Source of the DNA: Novosphingobium sp.
GTDB taxonomy: Bacteria; Pseudomonadota; Alphaproteobacteria; Sphingomonadales; Sphingomonadaceae
Assembly: GCF_030699305.1 (NCBI RefSeq)
Contig: NZ_JAUYNB010000010.1
Location: 62,001-126,000, forward strand
Direction of reading: 5' to 3'
Length of the DNA stretch: 64,000 nt
Shown: piece by piece, positions 36,414 to 45,760 of the stretch
How positions within the stretch are numbered: position 1 is the first letter of the stretch
How the letters are laid out: each line of letters starts with the position of its first letter
The notes under the pieces: model-generated
Told to the model about the DNA's origin: nothing
The model's input: the letters and a program-made list of their open reading frames with translations, nothing else
Database searches by the model: none
Made by a program: the position numbers and the translations under genes

Positions 36414-39400
36414 TCCGCGGGTAAGGCCCCGGCTGTGCCGCCGCCCGCCGCCGCCTGTGCATCGGATGCGCGGCTATGCTGGGGGTCATACGTCAGGAAG
36501 ATGCGGCGCAGCCATGGCCCCATCCGCTTTTCCAGCCCATCGGCCAGACTGAACCCGGCCGGCACGATCAACAGCGTCAGCAGCGTCGAAACGATCAGCC
36601 CGCCGATCACCACCGTGCCCATCGGCGCGCGCCATGCCCCGTCACCCGATAGCGACAGCGCCGTGGGCACCATGCCCGAAACCATCGCGACCGTGGTCAT
36701 CACGATCGGCTGGGCGCGCTTGTGACCGGCCTCGGCAATTGCGGTGTCCTTGTCGGCTCCCAGCGCCATTTCCTCGATCGCGAAGTCGATCAGCAGGATC
36801 GAGTTCTTCGCGACGATCCCGAACAGCATCAGGATACCGATGAACACCGGCATCGATACCGGCTGCCCGACCAGCACCAGCGCCAGCAGCCCGCCGAATG
36901 GTGCCAGGAACAGTGATCCCATGTTGACCAGCGGCGAAACGAACCGGCGGTAAAGCAGCACCAGCACCGAAAACACCAGCAAGATGCCGGAAACCAGCGC
37001 AGTGGCGAAGTTGACGATCATTTCTGCCTGCCATTCATCCTGCCCGAACGGTGCGTTGGACACACCCTGCGGCAGGTTCTTCATGATCGGCAGGTCGGCG
37101 ATCGCCTTGTCGGCCTCGCCCTTCACGATATTGGGGGCCAGGTCTGCGCCGACAAACACGCGGCGGCTCTGGTTATAGCGCTGGATCGAGGTCGGGCCGG
37201 AGCCGAACCCGATATCCGCCACGCGGGACAGCGGCACGGAACCGCCGTTCGCGGTCGGCACCGGCAAGTTCCGGATCGTATCGAGACTGCGGCGCGATTC
37301 AACCGGCAGCTTGACCCGGATCGGCACCTGACGGTCCGACAGGCTGAACTTCGCGGCGTTCTGGTCAATCTCGCCCAGGGTGGCAACCCGGATCGCCTGA
37401 CTGAGCGATGAGGTCGTCACGCCCAGGCTTGCGGCCATGTCCAGCCGGGGAGTGATAATGATTTCGGGACGGCGCAAATCGGCTGACACGCGCGGCGCGA
37501 CCACCTGTTTCAGCCCACCCATCTGATCAACCAGCGTGGCGGCCGCCTTGGCCAGAGCGTCAGGGTCAGACCCCGACAGCATCACGTTCACCGCCCGGCC
37601 TGACCCACCGCCAGGTCCGGGGCCACCCGCCTGGAAATTGATCCGCGCATCCGCGATTGTCTGCAGCTTGGGCGTCAACTGGCGCTGAAACTCGACATTC
37701 GTCAGTTCCCGGTCTTCCTTCAGCGTGATGAGCAGGTTGCCGCTGCCTTCACGGATGCGCTGGAACGTCGATTCCACGTCCGGCTCGGAGCTAACCAGTT
37801 CGGCCACTTCCTCCATGGTCCGGGCGGTCTGTTGCAGGGTGGTGCCGGGGACCATTTCCACGGAAACCCGGCTGAACCGGCCATTCCCGGCTGGGAAGAA
37901 TTCCTGCGGGGTCGTTACGAACATCACGACGGTCAGCCCCAATGCGCCAAGGCCGATCCCCATCATCCAGATCCGGTGATCGCGCATCCGCGCCAAAAAG
38001 CTGCGGCTGATCCGGTCCAGCACCCGTGCTGTCAGCCGCGTGCCGGGCAGCGGCACCCGCTCAACCTGGCGGGCGACGAACCCGCGATACCCGCGTGACT
38101 TGCGCCAGCTGCGGTATGCCTGTGCCTTTTGCGTATTCAGCGACCAGCCCAGCAGGCGCATATAATGGTCCATCGCCTTGCCCTCGCCATGGCTGGCGTG
38201 GCCCCTGGCGTGCAGGAAATAGGCGGCCACCATTGGCGTTATCATCCGCGCGACGACCAGACTCATCATCACGGCCGCGACCACGGTCAATCCGAAGTTC
38301 TTGAAAAACTGACCGGACACACCAGGCATCAGGCCAACCGGCAGGAACACCGCAACAATCGAGAAGGTGGTCGCAACCACGGCCAGCCCGATTTCATCGG
38401 CAGCGTCGATTGACGCCTGATAGGCGCTTTTGCCCATGCGCATGTGGCGCACGATATTTTCGATTTCCACGATCGCGTCATCGACCAGCACGCCTGCAAC
38501 CAGCCCCAGCGCCAGCAGGCTGAGCATGTTGAGCGTGAAGCCCATCATGTCCATGAACCAGAAGGTCGGGATCGCTGAAAGCGGGATCGCCAGCGCGGAT
38601 ACGAACGTGGCGCGCCAGTCGCGCAGGAAGAAGAACACCACGATCACGGCCAGCACCGCGCCTTCGATCATGGCCGCGATCGAGCTTTGATACTGTGCCT
38701 TGACCTCGTCCACTTCGGTCCACAACCGGTCGAACCGGATGGCCCCGTTGCTGTCCTTGCTGATCTTGGCCAGTTCATCCATCGTCGCGTCATAAACCGC
38801 GACGTCGCTTTCACCGCGCGCACGGGAAATCGAAAAGGTTACAACCTCTTTCCCGTTCACCTTGGCCTTTGTGGTCAGTTCCCCATAGGCATCGCGCACG
38901 GTGGCAATGTCTGCGAGCTTGACCCGCCGCCCGCCACCCAGACCGATTTCCGTCTGCGACAGCTGATAGGCGTTCGCGGCATTGCCCAGCACCCGCACCG
39001 ACTGGCGCGAGCCCGCAACTTCGGTGCGTCCGCCCGCGGCGTTGACGTTGATCTGGCGCAGCGCCAGGTTAACCTGCGAAGCCGTGACGCCCATGGACTG
39101 CATCCGCGCCGGATCCAGCTCAACCAGGATTTCACGGTCAACGCCGCCATTGCGTTCGACTGCGGCCATGCCCGGAATCGCCAGCAGGCGCTTCGCAATC
39201 GTGTCATCGATCAGCCAGGACAGCTGCTCGATCGTCATGTCATCAGCCGTGACGGCAAAGAACCCGATCGCGTTGGATGAGGTCTGCGCCTTGAACACCT
39301 GCGGTTCCAGGATGCCGTCCGGCAGTTCGCCGCGCGCCTGATCGACCGCGTTCTTCACCTCGTTCACCGCCTCGGCGATATCGACCCCGATCTGGAACTC

Positions 39401-39688
39401 GATAATCGTCTGGCTGTTGCCCTCACGCGCGGTCGACGAGATCGACTGGACGCCGCTGATCGACCGGATCGAGGATTCGACGCGCTGCGTGATCTGGTTT
39501 TCGATTTCCGAGGGCGCCGCCCCCGGCTGCGCAATGCTGACGATGACGATCGGGAACTCGATGTCGGGATCCGCCTGGATCGACATGGACCGGAACGCCA
39601 TGATCCCGGCCAGCGTCAGGCCGATGAACAGGATGATCGGAACAACCGGGTTGCGGATCGACCAGGCCGAAATATTGCGAAAATTCAT
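36410..39688 (-). CDS. RND family efflux transporter permease subunit (AcrB/MexF-like)
   Basis: Proton-driven inner-membrane pump of tripartite multidrug efflux systems. The 1092-residue protein has the two-fold RND layout: transmembrane helix 1 (NPVVPIILFIGLTLAGIMAF), a large periplasmic loop, the cluster of helices 2-6, then the repeat. The proton-relay aspartate region reads LVAGVLVDDAIVEIENI and the second half GIVAKNSILLIDFA, both diagnostic. The ATG at 39688 is 27 bases after the adaptor gene. No outer-membrane channel gene follows, so TolC-type partner must be encoded elsewhere. Confidence 0.96.
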   Translation of the reverse strand: MNFRNISAWSIRNPVVPIILFIGLTLAGIMAFRSMSIQADPDIEFPIVIVSIAQPGAAPSEIENQITQRVESSIRSISGVQSISSTAREGNSQTIIEFQIGVDIAEAVNEVKNAVDQARGELPDGILEPQVFKAQTSSNAIGFFAVTADDMTIEQLSWLIDDTIAKRLLAIPGMAAVERNGGVDREILVELDPARMQSMGVTASQVNLALRQINVNAAGGRTEVAGSRQSVRVLGNAANAYQLSQTEIGLGGGRRVKLADIATVRDAYGELTTKAKVNGKEVVTFSISRARGESDVAVYDATMDELAKISKDSNGAIRFDRLWTEVDEVKAQYQSSIAAMIEGAVLAVIVVFFFLRDWRATFVSALAIPLSAIPTFWFMDMMGFTLNMLSLLALGLVAGVLVDDAIVEIENIVRHMRMGKSAYQASIDAADEIGLAVVATTFSIVAVFLPVGLMPGVSGQFFKNFGLTVVAAVMMSLVVARMITPMVAAYFLHARGHASHGEGKAMDHYMRLLGWSLNTQKAQAYRSWRKSRGYRGFVARQVERVPLPGTRLTARVLDRISRSFLARMRDHRIWMMGIGLGALGLTVVMFVTTPQEFFPAGNGRFSRVSVEMVPGTTLQQTARTMEEVAELVSSEPDVESTFQRIREGSGNLLITLKEDRELTNVEFQRQLTPKLQTIADARINFQAGGPGPGGGSGRAVNVMLSGSDPDALAKAAATLVDQMGGLKQVVAPRVSADLRRPEIIITPRLDMAASLGVTTSSLSQAIRVATLGEIDQNAAKFSLSDRQVPIRVKLPVESRRSLDTIRNLPVPTANGGSVPLSRVADIGFGSGPTSIQRYNQSRRVFVGADLAPNIVKGEADKAIADLPIMKNLPQGVSNAPFGQDEWQAEMIVNFATALVSGILLVFSVLVLLYRRFVSPLVNMGSLFLAPFGGLLALVLVGQPVSMPVFIGILMLFGIVAKNSILLIDFAIEEMALGADKDTAIAEAGHKRAQPIVMTTVAMVSGMVPTALSLSGDGAWRAPMGTVVIGGLIVSTLLTLLIVPAGFSLADGLEKRMGPWLRRIFLTYDPQHSRASDAQAAAGGGTAGALPAE

Positions 39689-39714
39689 GGCGGTGGCCCT
39701 GTTCCTGTTCGGCG

Positions 39715-40908
39715 CTACTTGGTGGCCGAGCGCGGCTGGACTTTCTCGTCCGGTTGCAGGAAGCCGCCGGCGCGCAGCACCACGCGTTCATTCCCGCTCA
39801 GCCCTTCGATGACCGCAACGCCGGTATCGGTCACAATCCCGGTCTTTACAGGACGGCGGCGAGCCTTGTTGTCGCTGTCGACGATGTAGACAAAGCTGCC
39901 CTTGTCATCGGACAGGATTGCCGATTCAGGCAGCAGCGGGGCCACGATCGTGCCCGATGTGATCGTTGCGGTGGCAAATCCGCCAGGGCGCAGTTCGGGC
40001 GAGTATGCCAATGCGATCCGCGCCACACCCTGACGGCTGGCGGGGTCGATCACGGGCGCCAGCTGCCAGATCTGGCCCGTAAAGGCCTTGTCCGTCCCGG
40101 CGGGCACCACTTGTGCGGTAACCCCGGTCGCCAACGTGGCCAGATCGAGTTCGCCCAGCTGCGCGCGCAATTCCATCTCGCCGCCTTTGGCCAGACGGAA
40201 CAGCACGCCCGAACCAGCGCCCACCACCTGACCCGGCTCAACCCGCCGCTCCAGCACCAGTCCGGCCGCCGGGGCAACGATATTGAGTCGCCGCGTCTGC
40301 GCCTGCAACACGCCCAGCGTGGCACCGGCAACCCGCACTTGTGCCGCCGCAGCATCACGCTGCGCCGTCAGGCGATCAATGTCTGCGGTGGAAACGAAGC
40401 CGCGCTCAACCAGCTTGAGTGCGCGGTCAAGATTGGCCTGCGCCAGCTGGGCATTGGCCCGCGCCACCTGGATCTGGGCCGACTGGCTGGCCTGCTGCTG
40501 CACCTGGACCGAACGGTCGATCACCGCCAGCACCTGGCCCGCGCCGACCCACTGGCCGGGCTCAACCAGCACGGCTGCAATCTGCCCGCCTTCGCCCGGA
40601 ACGCCAACCGGCAGTTCACGCCGCGCGGCCAGCGTGCCGGTCGCGTTGATCGTGCCTGCGATGGTGGTCTTTCCCGGCGTGATGACGCTGACGACCGCGC
40701 CTGCATCAGACTTTGTCGCCGCATCGCCGGCGCCGCTGCGATGGGTAAAGAACCACACCGCCACCAACAGCGCCGCCACGACCGCTCCGATGATCCACAA
40801 CCGCCGCCGGGTGGCGCGATCTTCCACATCGTCCGCCAGCAAGGGATTATCCTCGGCATCCGGTTCGGCAGCGGCGGTCGGGGCATCAATCCGCGAATCG
40901 TAGTTCAT
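39715..40908 (-). CDS. RND efflux periplasmic adaptor (membrane fusion protein)
   Basis: Links the inner-membrane pump to an outer-membrane channel. The 397-residue protein has a cytoplasmic N-terminus, one transmembrane helix (LWIIGAVVAALLVAVWFF, about 37-54), a lipoyl/barrel-sandwich hybrid domain split by an alpha-helical hairpin (about 100-205) and a C-terminal beta-barrel with LLPESAILSDDKGSFVYIVD. It has no lipobox, unlike AcrA. First gene of the adaptor-pump-DUF445 operon, with a promoter about 85 bases upstream. Confidence 0.93.
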   Translation of the reverse strand: MNYDSRIDAPTAAAEPDAEDNPLLADDVEDRATRRRLWIIGAVVAALLVAVWFFTHRSGAGDAATKSDAGAVVSVITPGKTTIAGTINATGTLAARRELPVGVPGEGGQIAAVLVEPGQWVGAGQVLAVIDRSVQVQQQASQSAQIQVARANAQLAQANLDRALKLVERGFVSTADIDRLTAQRDAAAAQVRVAGATLGVLQAQTRRLNIVAPAAGLVLERRVEPGQVVGAGSGVLFRLAKGGEMELRAQLGELDLATLATGVTAQVVPAGTDKAFTGQIWQLAPVIDPASRQGVARIALAYSPELRPGGFATATITSGTIVAPLLPESAILSDDKGSFVYIVDSDNKARRRPVKTGIVTDTGVAVIEGLSGNERVVLRAGGFLQPDEKVQPRSATK

Positions 40909-40989
40909 TGTCGGCTTCGCCTTCGTCCTCGCCCCGCGCCGGAGGCTCGCTACGCGTTGCAGCAAGTCGGCGGGGGACCATCGCGCACT

Positions 40990-41018
40990 GTATTACTATG
41001 ATAAGTCACCCAGCACAA
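40990..41018 (-). promoter_or_regulatory. Probable promoter of the RND efflux operon
   Basis: On the reverse strand TTGTGC (41018-41013) and TAATAC (40995-40990) are spaced by exactly 17 bases. The spacer, with TTATCATAG, is the most AT-rich stretch between the adaptor and the ymgE-like gene. The transcript would carry a leader of about 75 bases. No regulator gene adjoins it. Confidence 0.5.
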
Positions 41019-41033
41019 GCCCTCGTCGGGCGA

Positions 41034-41062
41034 GCGGACGGATAACCCGGTCTTCCGTCCGC
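41034..41062. terminator. Inverted repeat downstream of the ymgE-like gene
   Basis: GCGGACGGA and TCCGTCCGC form a perfect 9-bp stem with an 11-base loop. It lies about 85 bases past the stop of the ymgE-like gene and just upstream of the efflux promoter. It lacks a T run, so a terminator role is only suggested by position. Confidence 0.35.
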
Positions 41063-41146
41063 GCTTAGGCGGGGGAGAGTAATGGCGCAATCAAAGGCTC
41101 TGCGAACAGCGTATCGTTTTCGGTAAACGGCACGCAGACGGGTGAA

Positions 41147-41419
41147 TCAGCGCACTTTGCCGCGCTTGATCAAGTTGACAATCGCCAGCAGCACCACGGC
41201 ACCAATAAATGCCGTCAGCAAGGTCTTCGGATCAAAAGCATCGCCGCGCAGGTTTCCGCCGCCGATCAAACCGCCAAGCAGCAACCGGCCCATGATCGAA
41301 CCGACACAGCCGACCACCACATTGGCGAAGATGCCCATCGAAGCATCACGATTCATCACCTTGCTGGCCAGCCAGCCGATGATGCCGCCCATCACAAGTG
41401 CGACGATAAAACTGATCAT
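41147..41419 (-). CDS. GlsB/YeaQ/YmgE family stress-associated membrane protein
   Basis: A 90-residue transglycosylase-associated family protein with three hydrophobic segments. The first reads MISFIVALVMGGIIGWLASKVMNRD, the usual N-terminus of the family, followed by a glycine-rich NVVVGCVGSIMGRLLLGGLIGG. The biochemical role is not known; relatives are induced by envelope and general stress. The ATG at 41419 matches family N-termini. A short dyad sits 19 bases upstream. Confidence 0.88.
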   Translation of the reverse strand: MISFIVALVMGGIIGWLASKVMNRDASMGIFANVVVGCVGSIMGRLLLGGLIGGGNLRGDAFDPKTLLTAFIGAVVLLAIVNLIKRGKVR

Positions 41420-41437
41420 TGCGCATTCTCCCGTCAG

Positions 41438-41456
41438 GCCGACCAATCTGGTCGGC
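41438..41456. promoter_or_regulatory. Dyad upstream of the ymgE-like gene
   Basis: GCCGACC and GGTCGGC form a perfect 7-bp inverted repeat around AATCT. It lies 19-37 bases before the ATG of the ymgE-like gene, where it could be a leader hairpin or a repressor site. No regulator is identified. Confidence 0.35.
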
Positions 41457-41552
41457 ACGGGCGGAAGCTAACGCAATCTGCGGCAAGGTCAATTTGTCGT
41501 TGATTTTCAGTGCGTGTCTGAGCGGTCCGGCGGGCCGCCCAGACAGATCGGA

Positions 41553-41852
41553 TCAGTATTTCAGCTGCCGCTCATAGAGGTCGCGATAGTGCTGGATCCG
41601 GGTGACGCGCAGCCCCTGCATCCCCGAACGATCGACGGCACGCTGCCACGATGCGAACTCTTCGAGCGTCAGGTTGTAGCGTTCGCACACTTCGTCAATC
41701 GTCAGCAGGCCGCCATTGACCGCCGCCACGACTTCGGCTTTGCGGCGCACAACCCAGCGGGTGGTCGACGGTGCAGGCAGCGATTCAAGCGTTAACGGCT
41801 CCCCAAGCGGGCCAATAACCATCGCGGGTCGGATTTTCTGGTTTTCGATCAT
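41553..41852 (-). CDS. sciP: SciP, CtrA-inhibiting cell-cycle regulator (DUF1153)
   Basis: In Caulobacter SciP binds CtrA and DNA and blocks CtrA-driven transcription in G1. The 99-residue protein matches closely: a variable N-terminus, then VIGPLGEPLTLESLP, TTRWVVRRKAEVVAAVNGGLLTID and YNLTLEEFASWQRAVD, ending GLRVTRIQHYR. These form the helix-turn-helix core. The ATG at 41852 is two bases after the stop of a small upstream gene whose last codons carry the GAGG ribosome binding site, so the two are probably translated together. Confidence 0.93.
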   Translation of the reverse strand: MIENQKIRPAMVIGPLGEPLTLESLPAPSTTRWVVRRKAEVVAAVNGGLLTIDEVCERYNLTLEEFASWQRAVDRSGMQGLRVTRIQHYRDLYERQLKY

Positions 41853-41854
41853 TG

Positions 41855-42103
41855 TTATCCTCGTCCGCCGACAACGGCTTTACTGGCGACAACGTCACCA
41901 TTGCGCCCGGGGAATTTGCCATCTGCTGAACTGCTAAGGTTAACGGCCCGTGAGGCATCTTTCCGGGAACTGGACGCGACCCTTGCCCAGTCCTCGAATC
42001 CACCGGAGGGGAACGTCGCGCTGGCCTGCCCATCCTGCAACGCACGTCGCGCAGCATGCGCAGCCACGCACCGGGCGCGCAGCCCGGCCCAGTCGAACGC
42101 CAT
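41855..42103 (-). CDS. Small protein of unknown function upstream of sciP
   Basis: An 82-residue open frame that starts at ATG 42103 (MAFDWAGLRARCVAAHAARR) and ends two bases before sciP. The N-terminal part is a predicted amphipathic helix; the C-terminal part is polar and disordered, ending in GGRG. I recall similar small proteins with an AFDW...RARFAAAHAARRAL start next to sciP in sphingomonads, but this is from memory only. A longer version would begin at 42175. Tight spacing to sciP and codon use support a real gene. Confidence 0.5.
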   Translation of the reverse strand: MAFDWAGLRARCVAAHAARRALQDGQASATFPSGGFEDWARVASSSRKDASRAVNLSSSADGKFPGRNGDVVASKAVVGGRG

Positions 42104-42286
42104 CCCATCGGCAGTGCCGCAGGATGCGCCGCGCTGGTTGCGCAAGCTCGCCAACAAGTCGTTTCCGATCTCCATGGACTGGCTTCTACGCCCCCAAGGT
42201 CAAGATCAGGTAAAGCCGGAGTTTACCATGTGTTCAGCTTGCCTAACGATTTGCCGCACGCCTGCTCCCCGGTGTAAGGCGCCTTC

Positions 42287-43435
42287 ATGACCGCCCAAAC
42301 GCTGCCACCTGTAGATTATACCAGCCTGTTTCAGCTGCCTGCACCGCTGACGGACAAGCGCATTGTTGTGGCGATGTCGGGCGGGGTGGACAGCTCGGTC
42401 GTGGCCGCACTGGCCGCGCGCAGCGGGGCCGAAGTGATTGGCGTTACGCTGCAATTATACGATCACGGGGCGGCATCGGGCCGCAAGGGCGCGTGCTGTG
42501 CGGGCGACGATATCCGCGATGCGCGGGCCGTGGCGGACCGGCTGGGGATCGCCCATTATGTGTTCGATCACGCCAGCAGCTTCCGCGAAGAAGTGGTGGA
42601 GCGGTTCGCCGACGATTACCTGGCCGGGCGCACCCCCATCCCCTGCATCCGCTGCAACATGGGACCAAAGTTTACCGATCTGTTCGCAATGGCGCGCGAA
42701 CTGGGGGCCGATTGCCTGGCCACCGGGCACTACGTCCGCCGGGTCGAAGGCGCGGCCGGACCGGAACTGCACCGCGCGCTCGATCCCGCGCGCGACCAGA
42801 GCTATTTCCTTTATGCCACCACCGAGGCGCAGCTCGATTACTTGCGCTTTCCGCTGGGCGGAATGCCCAAGTCCGATGTGCGCAAGATCGCCGAGGCCGA
42901 AGGGCTGGCCGTGGCGGCCAAGCCGGACAGCCAGGACATCTGCTTCGTGCCCGATGGCGATTACGCCAAGGTGGTGAAGTCCGTCCGCCCCGAAGGCGTC
43001 GCCCCCGGCGAGATTGTCCATGCCGAAACCGGCGCGGTGCTGGGGTCGCATCAGGGGATCATCCACTTTACCGTCGGCCAGCGGCGCGGGCTGGAAATCG
43101 GGGGCCAGCCGGAACCGCTGTATGTGACCGGGATCGACGCCGCCCGGCGTCAGGTGCTGGTCGGCCCGCGCCGGTTGCTGGCCGTCGGGGCCGCGCACCT
43201 GATCGAGACCAACCGGATCGGCCCGCTGCCCGATGCGCCGCTGCTGGCCAAAGTCCGTTCGCTGGCCAAGCCGGTTCCGGTGACGCTGGACGGCCTGCTT
43301 GGCGATGGCAGCGCAGCCACGATCCGCTTCGAAACCCCGGAATACGGCGTCGCGCCGGGACAGGCCGCGGTAATCTATGCCGGTGACCGCGTGATCGGCG
43401 GCGGCTGGATCGACCGGACTCAGCCGGCCCCCTGA
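42287..43435 (+). CDS. mnmA: tRNA-specific 2-thiouridylase MnmA
   Basis: Adds sulfur to U34 of tRNA-Lys, -Glu and -Gln. The 382-residue protein has the PP-loop SGGVDSSV, the catalytic cysteine regions [11 protein letters not shown] (first Cys pair) and [13 protein letters not shown] (persulfide Cys), and the LATGHYVR motif, all in order. The ATG at 42287 begins [15 protein letters not shown], a slightly longer lead than in Escherichia coli. Its last 16 bases overlap tail to tail with the manA-like gene. Confidence 0.96.
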   Translation: MTAQTLPPVDYTSLFQLPAPLTDKRIVVAMSGGVDSSVVAALAARSGAEVIGVTLQLYDHGAASGRKGACCAGDDIRDARAVADRLGIAHYVFDHASSFREEVVERFADDYLAGRTPIPCIRCNMGPKFTDLFAMARELGADCLATGHYVRRVEGAAGPELHRALDPARDQSYFLYATTEAQLDYLRFPLGGMPKSDVRKIAEAEGLAVAAKPDSQDICFVPDGDYAKVVKSVRPEGVAPGEIVHAETGAVLGSHQGIIHFTVGQRRGLEIGGQPEPLYVTGIDAARRQVLVGPRRLLAVGAAHLIETNRIGPLPDAPLLAKVRSLAKPVPVTLDGLLGDGSAATIRFETPEYGVAPGQAAVIYAGDRVIGGGWIDRTQPAP

Positions 43436-44241
43436 CCAAGCGGCTGCGCGATCAGGCACAGTCCCCGGCTGGGGAACGCCGCCTCGGCCAGGCTGGGGGC
43501 AAGCGCACACTCTCCCGCCGCCACAGCTTCCCCGGCCACAACCACCGCGCAATCGAGCGGGATCACCAGCACCGCCCCCGGATAGCGGGCCGCAACGGCG
43601 GCAGCGGGCGGGCCGTCCAGCCGGTCCAGCCGGAACAGCGGCCCGTCGACCAGGGTTTCCGCGCCGTGCACGGGCACGCGGCGGCGCAACTGCGGGTCAT
43701 GCGGCGTTCCGCTGGCCACGGCGATGCCGTCATCCAGATGCAGTTCGCGCGGGCGGCCATAATCATACAGCCGATAGGTAATGTCGCTGTTCTGCTGAAC
43801 TTCGACCAGGCTGATCCCGCCGCCGATCGCGTGGACCGTGTTGGCGGGGATATAAAAGAAGTCGCCGGGGACAACCGGGTGCCACTCCAGCAGGTGCTCG
43901 ATCGTGCCGTCCAGCGCGGCAGCGCGCAACGTGGCGGCATCGACCGATTCGCGAAAGCCGATGCCCAGCCGCGCGCCGGGTTCGGCTGCGATCACCAGCC
44001 AGCATTCCTCCTTGCCCTGTCGCCCCAGCCCGGCTGCCATGGTTTGCGCATCGGACGGGTGAACCTGCACCGACAGCGCTTCGCTGGTGAAGATGTACTT
44101 GACCAGCAGCGCGCCAAGCGCAGGCGGCGGCTCAAACCATACTTCGCCGATTGTCTCGCCCGGCGGGGCGCTGAACGGCGCGGGCAGGTGTGCCTTGCCC
44201 CACGGCTTGGCAACCATCCGCGTCGGCAGCAGCGCGCTCAT
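43420..44241 (-). CDS. manA: Mannose-6-phosphate isomerase, class I
   Basis: Zinc enzyme that interconverts fructose-6-phosphate and mannose-6-phosphate, the entry to GDP-mannose. The 273-residue protein has [11 protein letters not shown], the zinc-ligand sequence [10 protein letters not shown] (Gln and His), [20 protein letters not shown], and the C-terminal active-site region [13 protein letters not shown]. It is the short bacterial form. The start overlaps the manC stop by 4 bases (ATGA), so ManC and ManA are made from one transcript. Confidence 0.9.
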   Translation of the reverse strand: MSALLPTRMVAKPWGKAHLPAPFSAPPGETIGEVWFEPPPALGALLVKYIFTSEALSVQVHPSDAQTMAAGLGRQGKEECWLVIAAEPGARLGIGFRESVDAATLRAAALDGTIEHLLEWHPVVPGDFFYIPANTVHAIGGGISLVEVQQNSDITYRLYDYGRPRELHLDDGIAVASGTPHDPQLRRRVPVHGAETLVDGPLFRLDRLDGPPAAAVAARYPGAVLVIPLDCAVVVAGEAVAAGECALAPSLAEAAFPSRGLCLIAQPLGQGAG

Positions 44242-45284
44242 TGATTGGCTGCACCATCAAGCTTGCCGACCATCTGCGCCCCGGCGCGGGTGGTGACCAG
44301 CACTTCGCCGCCATCGACCACGACAATCACGTCCTCCAGCCCGATCACCGACACGCGCGGGCCATCGGTATCGACCAGCACATTGCGGCAGGCGACCAGT
44401 TCGGCGGCCCCCCGCACAGTGTTACCGGCATCGTCGCGGGGGAGCGCGGCGTGCAGCGCATCCCAGCTGCCGATATCGGACCAGCCCATGTCGGCCGGCA
44501 CCAGCGCGGCGCGGGTGGTGTTTTCCATCACCGCATAATCAACCGATTCGCTGGCGATCGCGGCAAATTCAGCCGCGCCGGGATGGAAACAGTGGCGATC
44601 GACCCGGCCAGCCGCGACAGCAGCTTCGGCAGCGGCGGCGATGGCCGGTCGGTGCGTGCGCAGTTCATCCATGAACGTGCCGACCCGGAACGCGAAGATC
44701 CCCCCGTTCCAGGCATAGCCGCCATCGGCGACGAAGGCCTGCGCGCGGGCCAGTTCGGGCTTTTCCACGAACCGTGCAGTGCGAAAGCCCAGATCGCCGA
44801 TCGCCTCGCCCCGCTGGAGATAGCCAAACCCGGTTTCCGGGGTCTTCGCCTCGATCCCGAATGACACCAGCCAGCCATCGGCAGCCAGCGCCGCCGCCTT
44901 GGCCGCTGCCGCGCGATAGGCGGCGGTATCGGCGATGTGGTGATCGCTGGGGCAGACCAGCATGATCGCGTCATCCGGCAGGCGCAGGGCCGCCAGCGCA
45001 ATCGCAGCGGCGGTGTTGCGCGCGCACGGTTCGACAATGATCTGCGCGCCCGGTTCGCTGCCCAGCTGCGCCTCGACATGGTCCAGATGCGCGGTCCCGG
45101 TCACGATTACGGGCGCGGCGAACCCGCCATCACGCCCGCTCCGCCGCAAGGTCGCCTCGAACAGCGTGCAATCGCCGACCAGTGGCAGAAACGGCTTGGG
45201 CTTTACCGCACGGCTGCGCGGCCACAACCGCGTGCCACTGCCGCCGCACAGCACGACCGGGTGAACTGTCAGGGTCTCGATCAC
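44238..45284 (-). CDS. manC: Mannose-1-phosphate guanylyltransferase
   Basis: Makes GDP-mannose from mannose-1-phosphate and GTP. The 348-residue protein begins with the nucleotidyltransferase signature VVLCGGSGTRLWPRSR and has FVEKPE and YAWNGGIFAFRVGTF. It is the single-domain form without the C-terminal isomerase domain of bifunctional ManC, which is consistent with the separate manA gene that overlaps it. GTG at 45284 follows GGAG; a longer frame to 45314 lacks support. Confidence 0.92.
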   Translation of the reverse strand: MIETLTVHPVVLCGGSGTRLWPRSRAVKPKPFLPLVGDCTLFEATLRRSGRDGGFAAPVIVTGTAHLDHVEAQLGSEPGAQIIVEPCARNTAAAIALAALRLPDDAIMLVCPSDHHIADTAAYRAAAAKAAALAADGWLVSFGIEAKTPETGFGYLQRGEAIGDLGFRTARFVEKPELARAQAFVADGGYAWNGGIFAFRVGTFMDELRTHRPAIAAAAEAAVAAGRVDRHCFHPGAAEFAAIASESVDYAVMENTTRAALVPADMGWSDIGSWDALHAALPRDDAGNTVRGAAELVACRNVLVDTDGPRVSVIGLEDVIVVVDGGEVLVTTRAGAQMVGKLDGAANQ

Positions 45285-45364
45285 TCTTTCAATACTCCGA
45301 TAGCCGGATTCCAACGCGGCGGCGTTTAGACATTTTTCCTATTATTTCAATGGATTAAGTCGAT

Positions 45365-45739
45365 TCACTCCGCCCACGGCTGCAACCGGCACCCTTCACC
45401 CTCACGGTACGTGGCGGTTTGTGTGGCCAGCAGCGGGAACCGGGCGGTCACGCTCTTCCCGGGATAATCCGCACTGAGGGTAATCAGTTCCATTCCGGAT
45501 TCAAAATCCTTGCGGCAGTCCGCCAAATCGCGTCCGCCGACGAACCGGCATGAGCAGCCAACCCGCGCGGCATAGGACGCACCGGTTACCGCAAAACTGT
45601 TGAGCGGCTGCCAGAACCACGCCAGCGCCGCCGCTGCCAGCACGGTCAGCAGCAGCAGCAGTCGCAGCAGCAGCCGCGATTTGGGGCCGGATGGCGAGGG
45701 GGCGGCGACGGAGCCGGTGGCCGGGTTAGAGGTTGCCAT
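45365..45739 (-). CDS. Small membrane-anchored protein, unknown function
   Basis: A 124-residue protein with a Ser/Pro-rich N-terminus, one transmembrane helix (LLLRLLLLLTVLAAAALAWFW, about 22-42) and an outside domain with three to four cysteines (VGCSCRF, ADCRKDF, GEGCRLQ) that could form disulfides. I do not recognise the family for certain; the placement, helix plus cysteine pattern and divergent spacing of 21 bases from the serine hydrolase gene suggest they are related in function, perhaps both envelope proteins. The start at 45739 is the first ATG. Confidence 0.65.
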   Translation of the reverse strand: MATSNPATGSVAAPSPSGPKSRLLLRLLLLLTVLAAAALAWFWQPLNSFAVTGASYAARVGCSCRFVGGRDLADCRKDFESGMELITLSADYPGKSVTARFPLLATQTATYREGEGCRLQPWAE

Positions 45740-45760
45740 TGCACTGCCTTTGGGCGAGGG

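Noticed and set aside
42104..42286. Forward open frames between the small sciP-linked gene and mnmA
   Set aside because: They overlap the reverse-strand gene or lack a ribosome binding site and end inside mnmA; no coding signature was seen.
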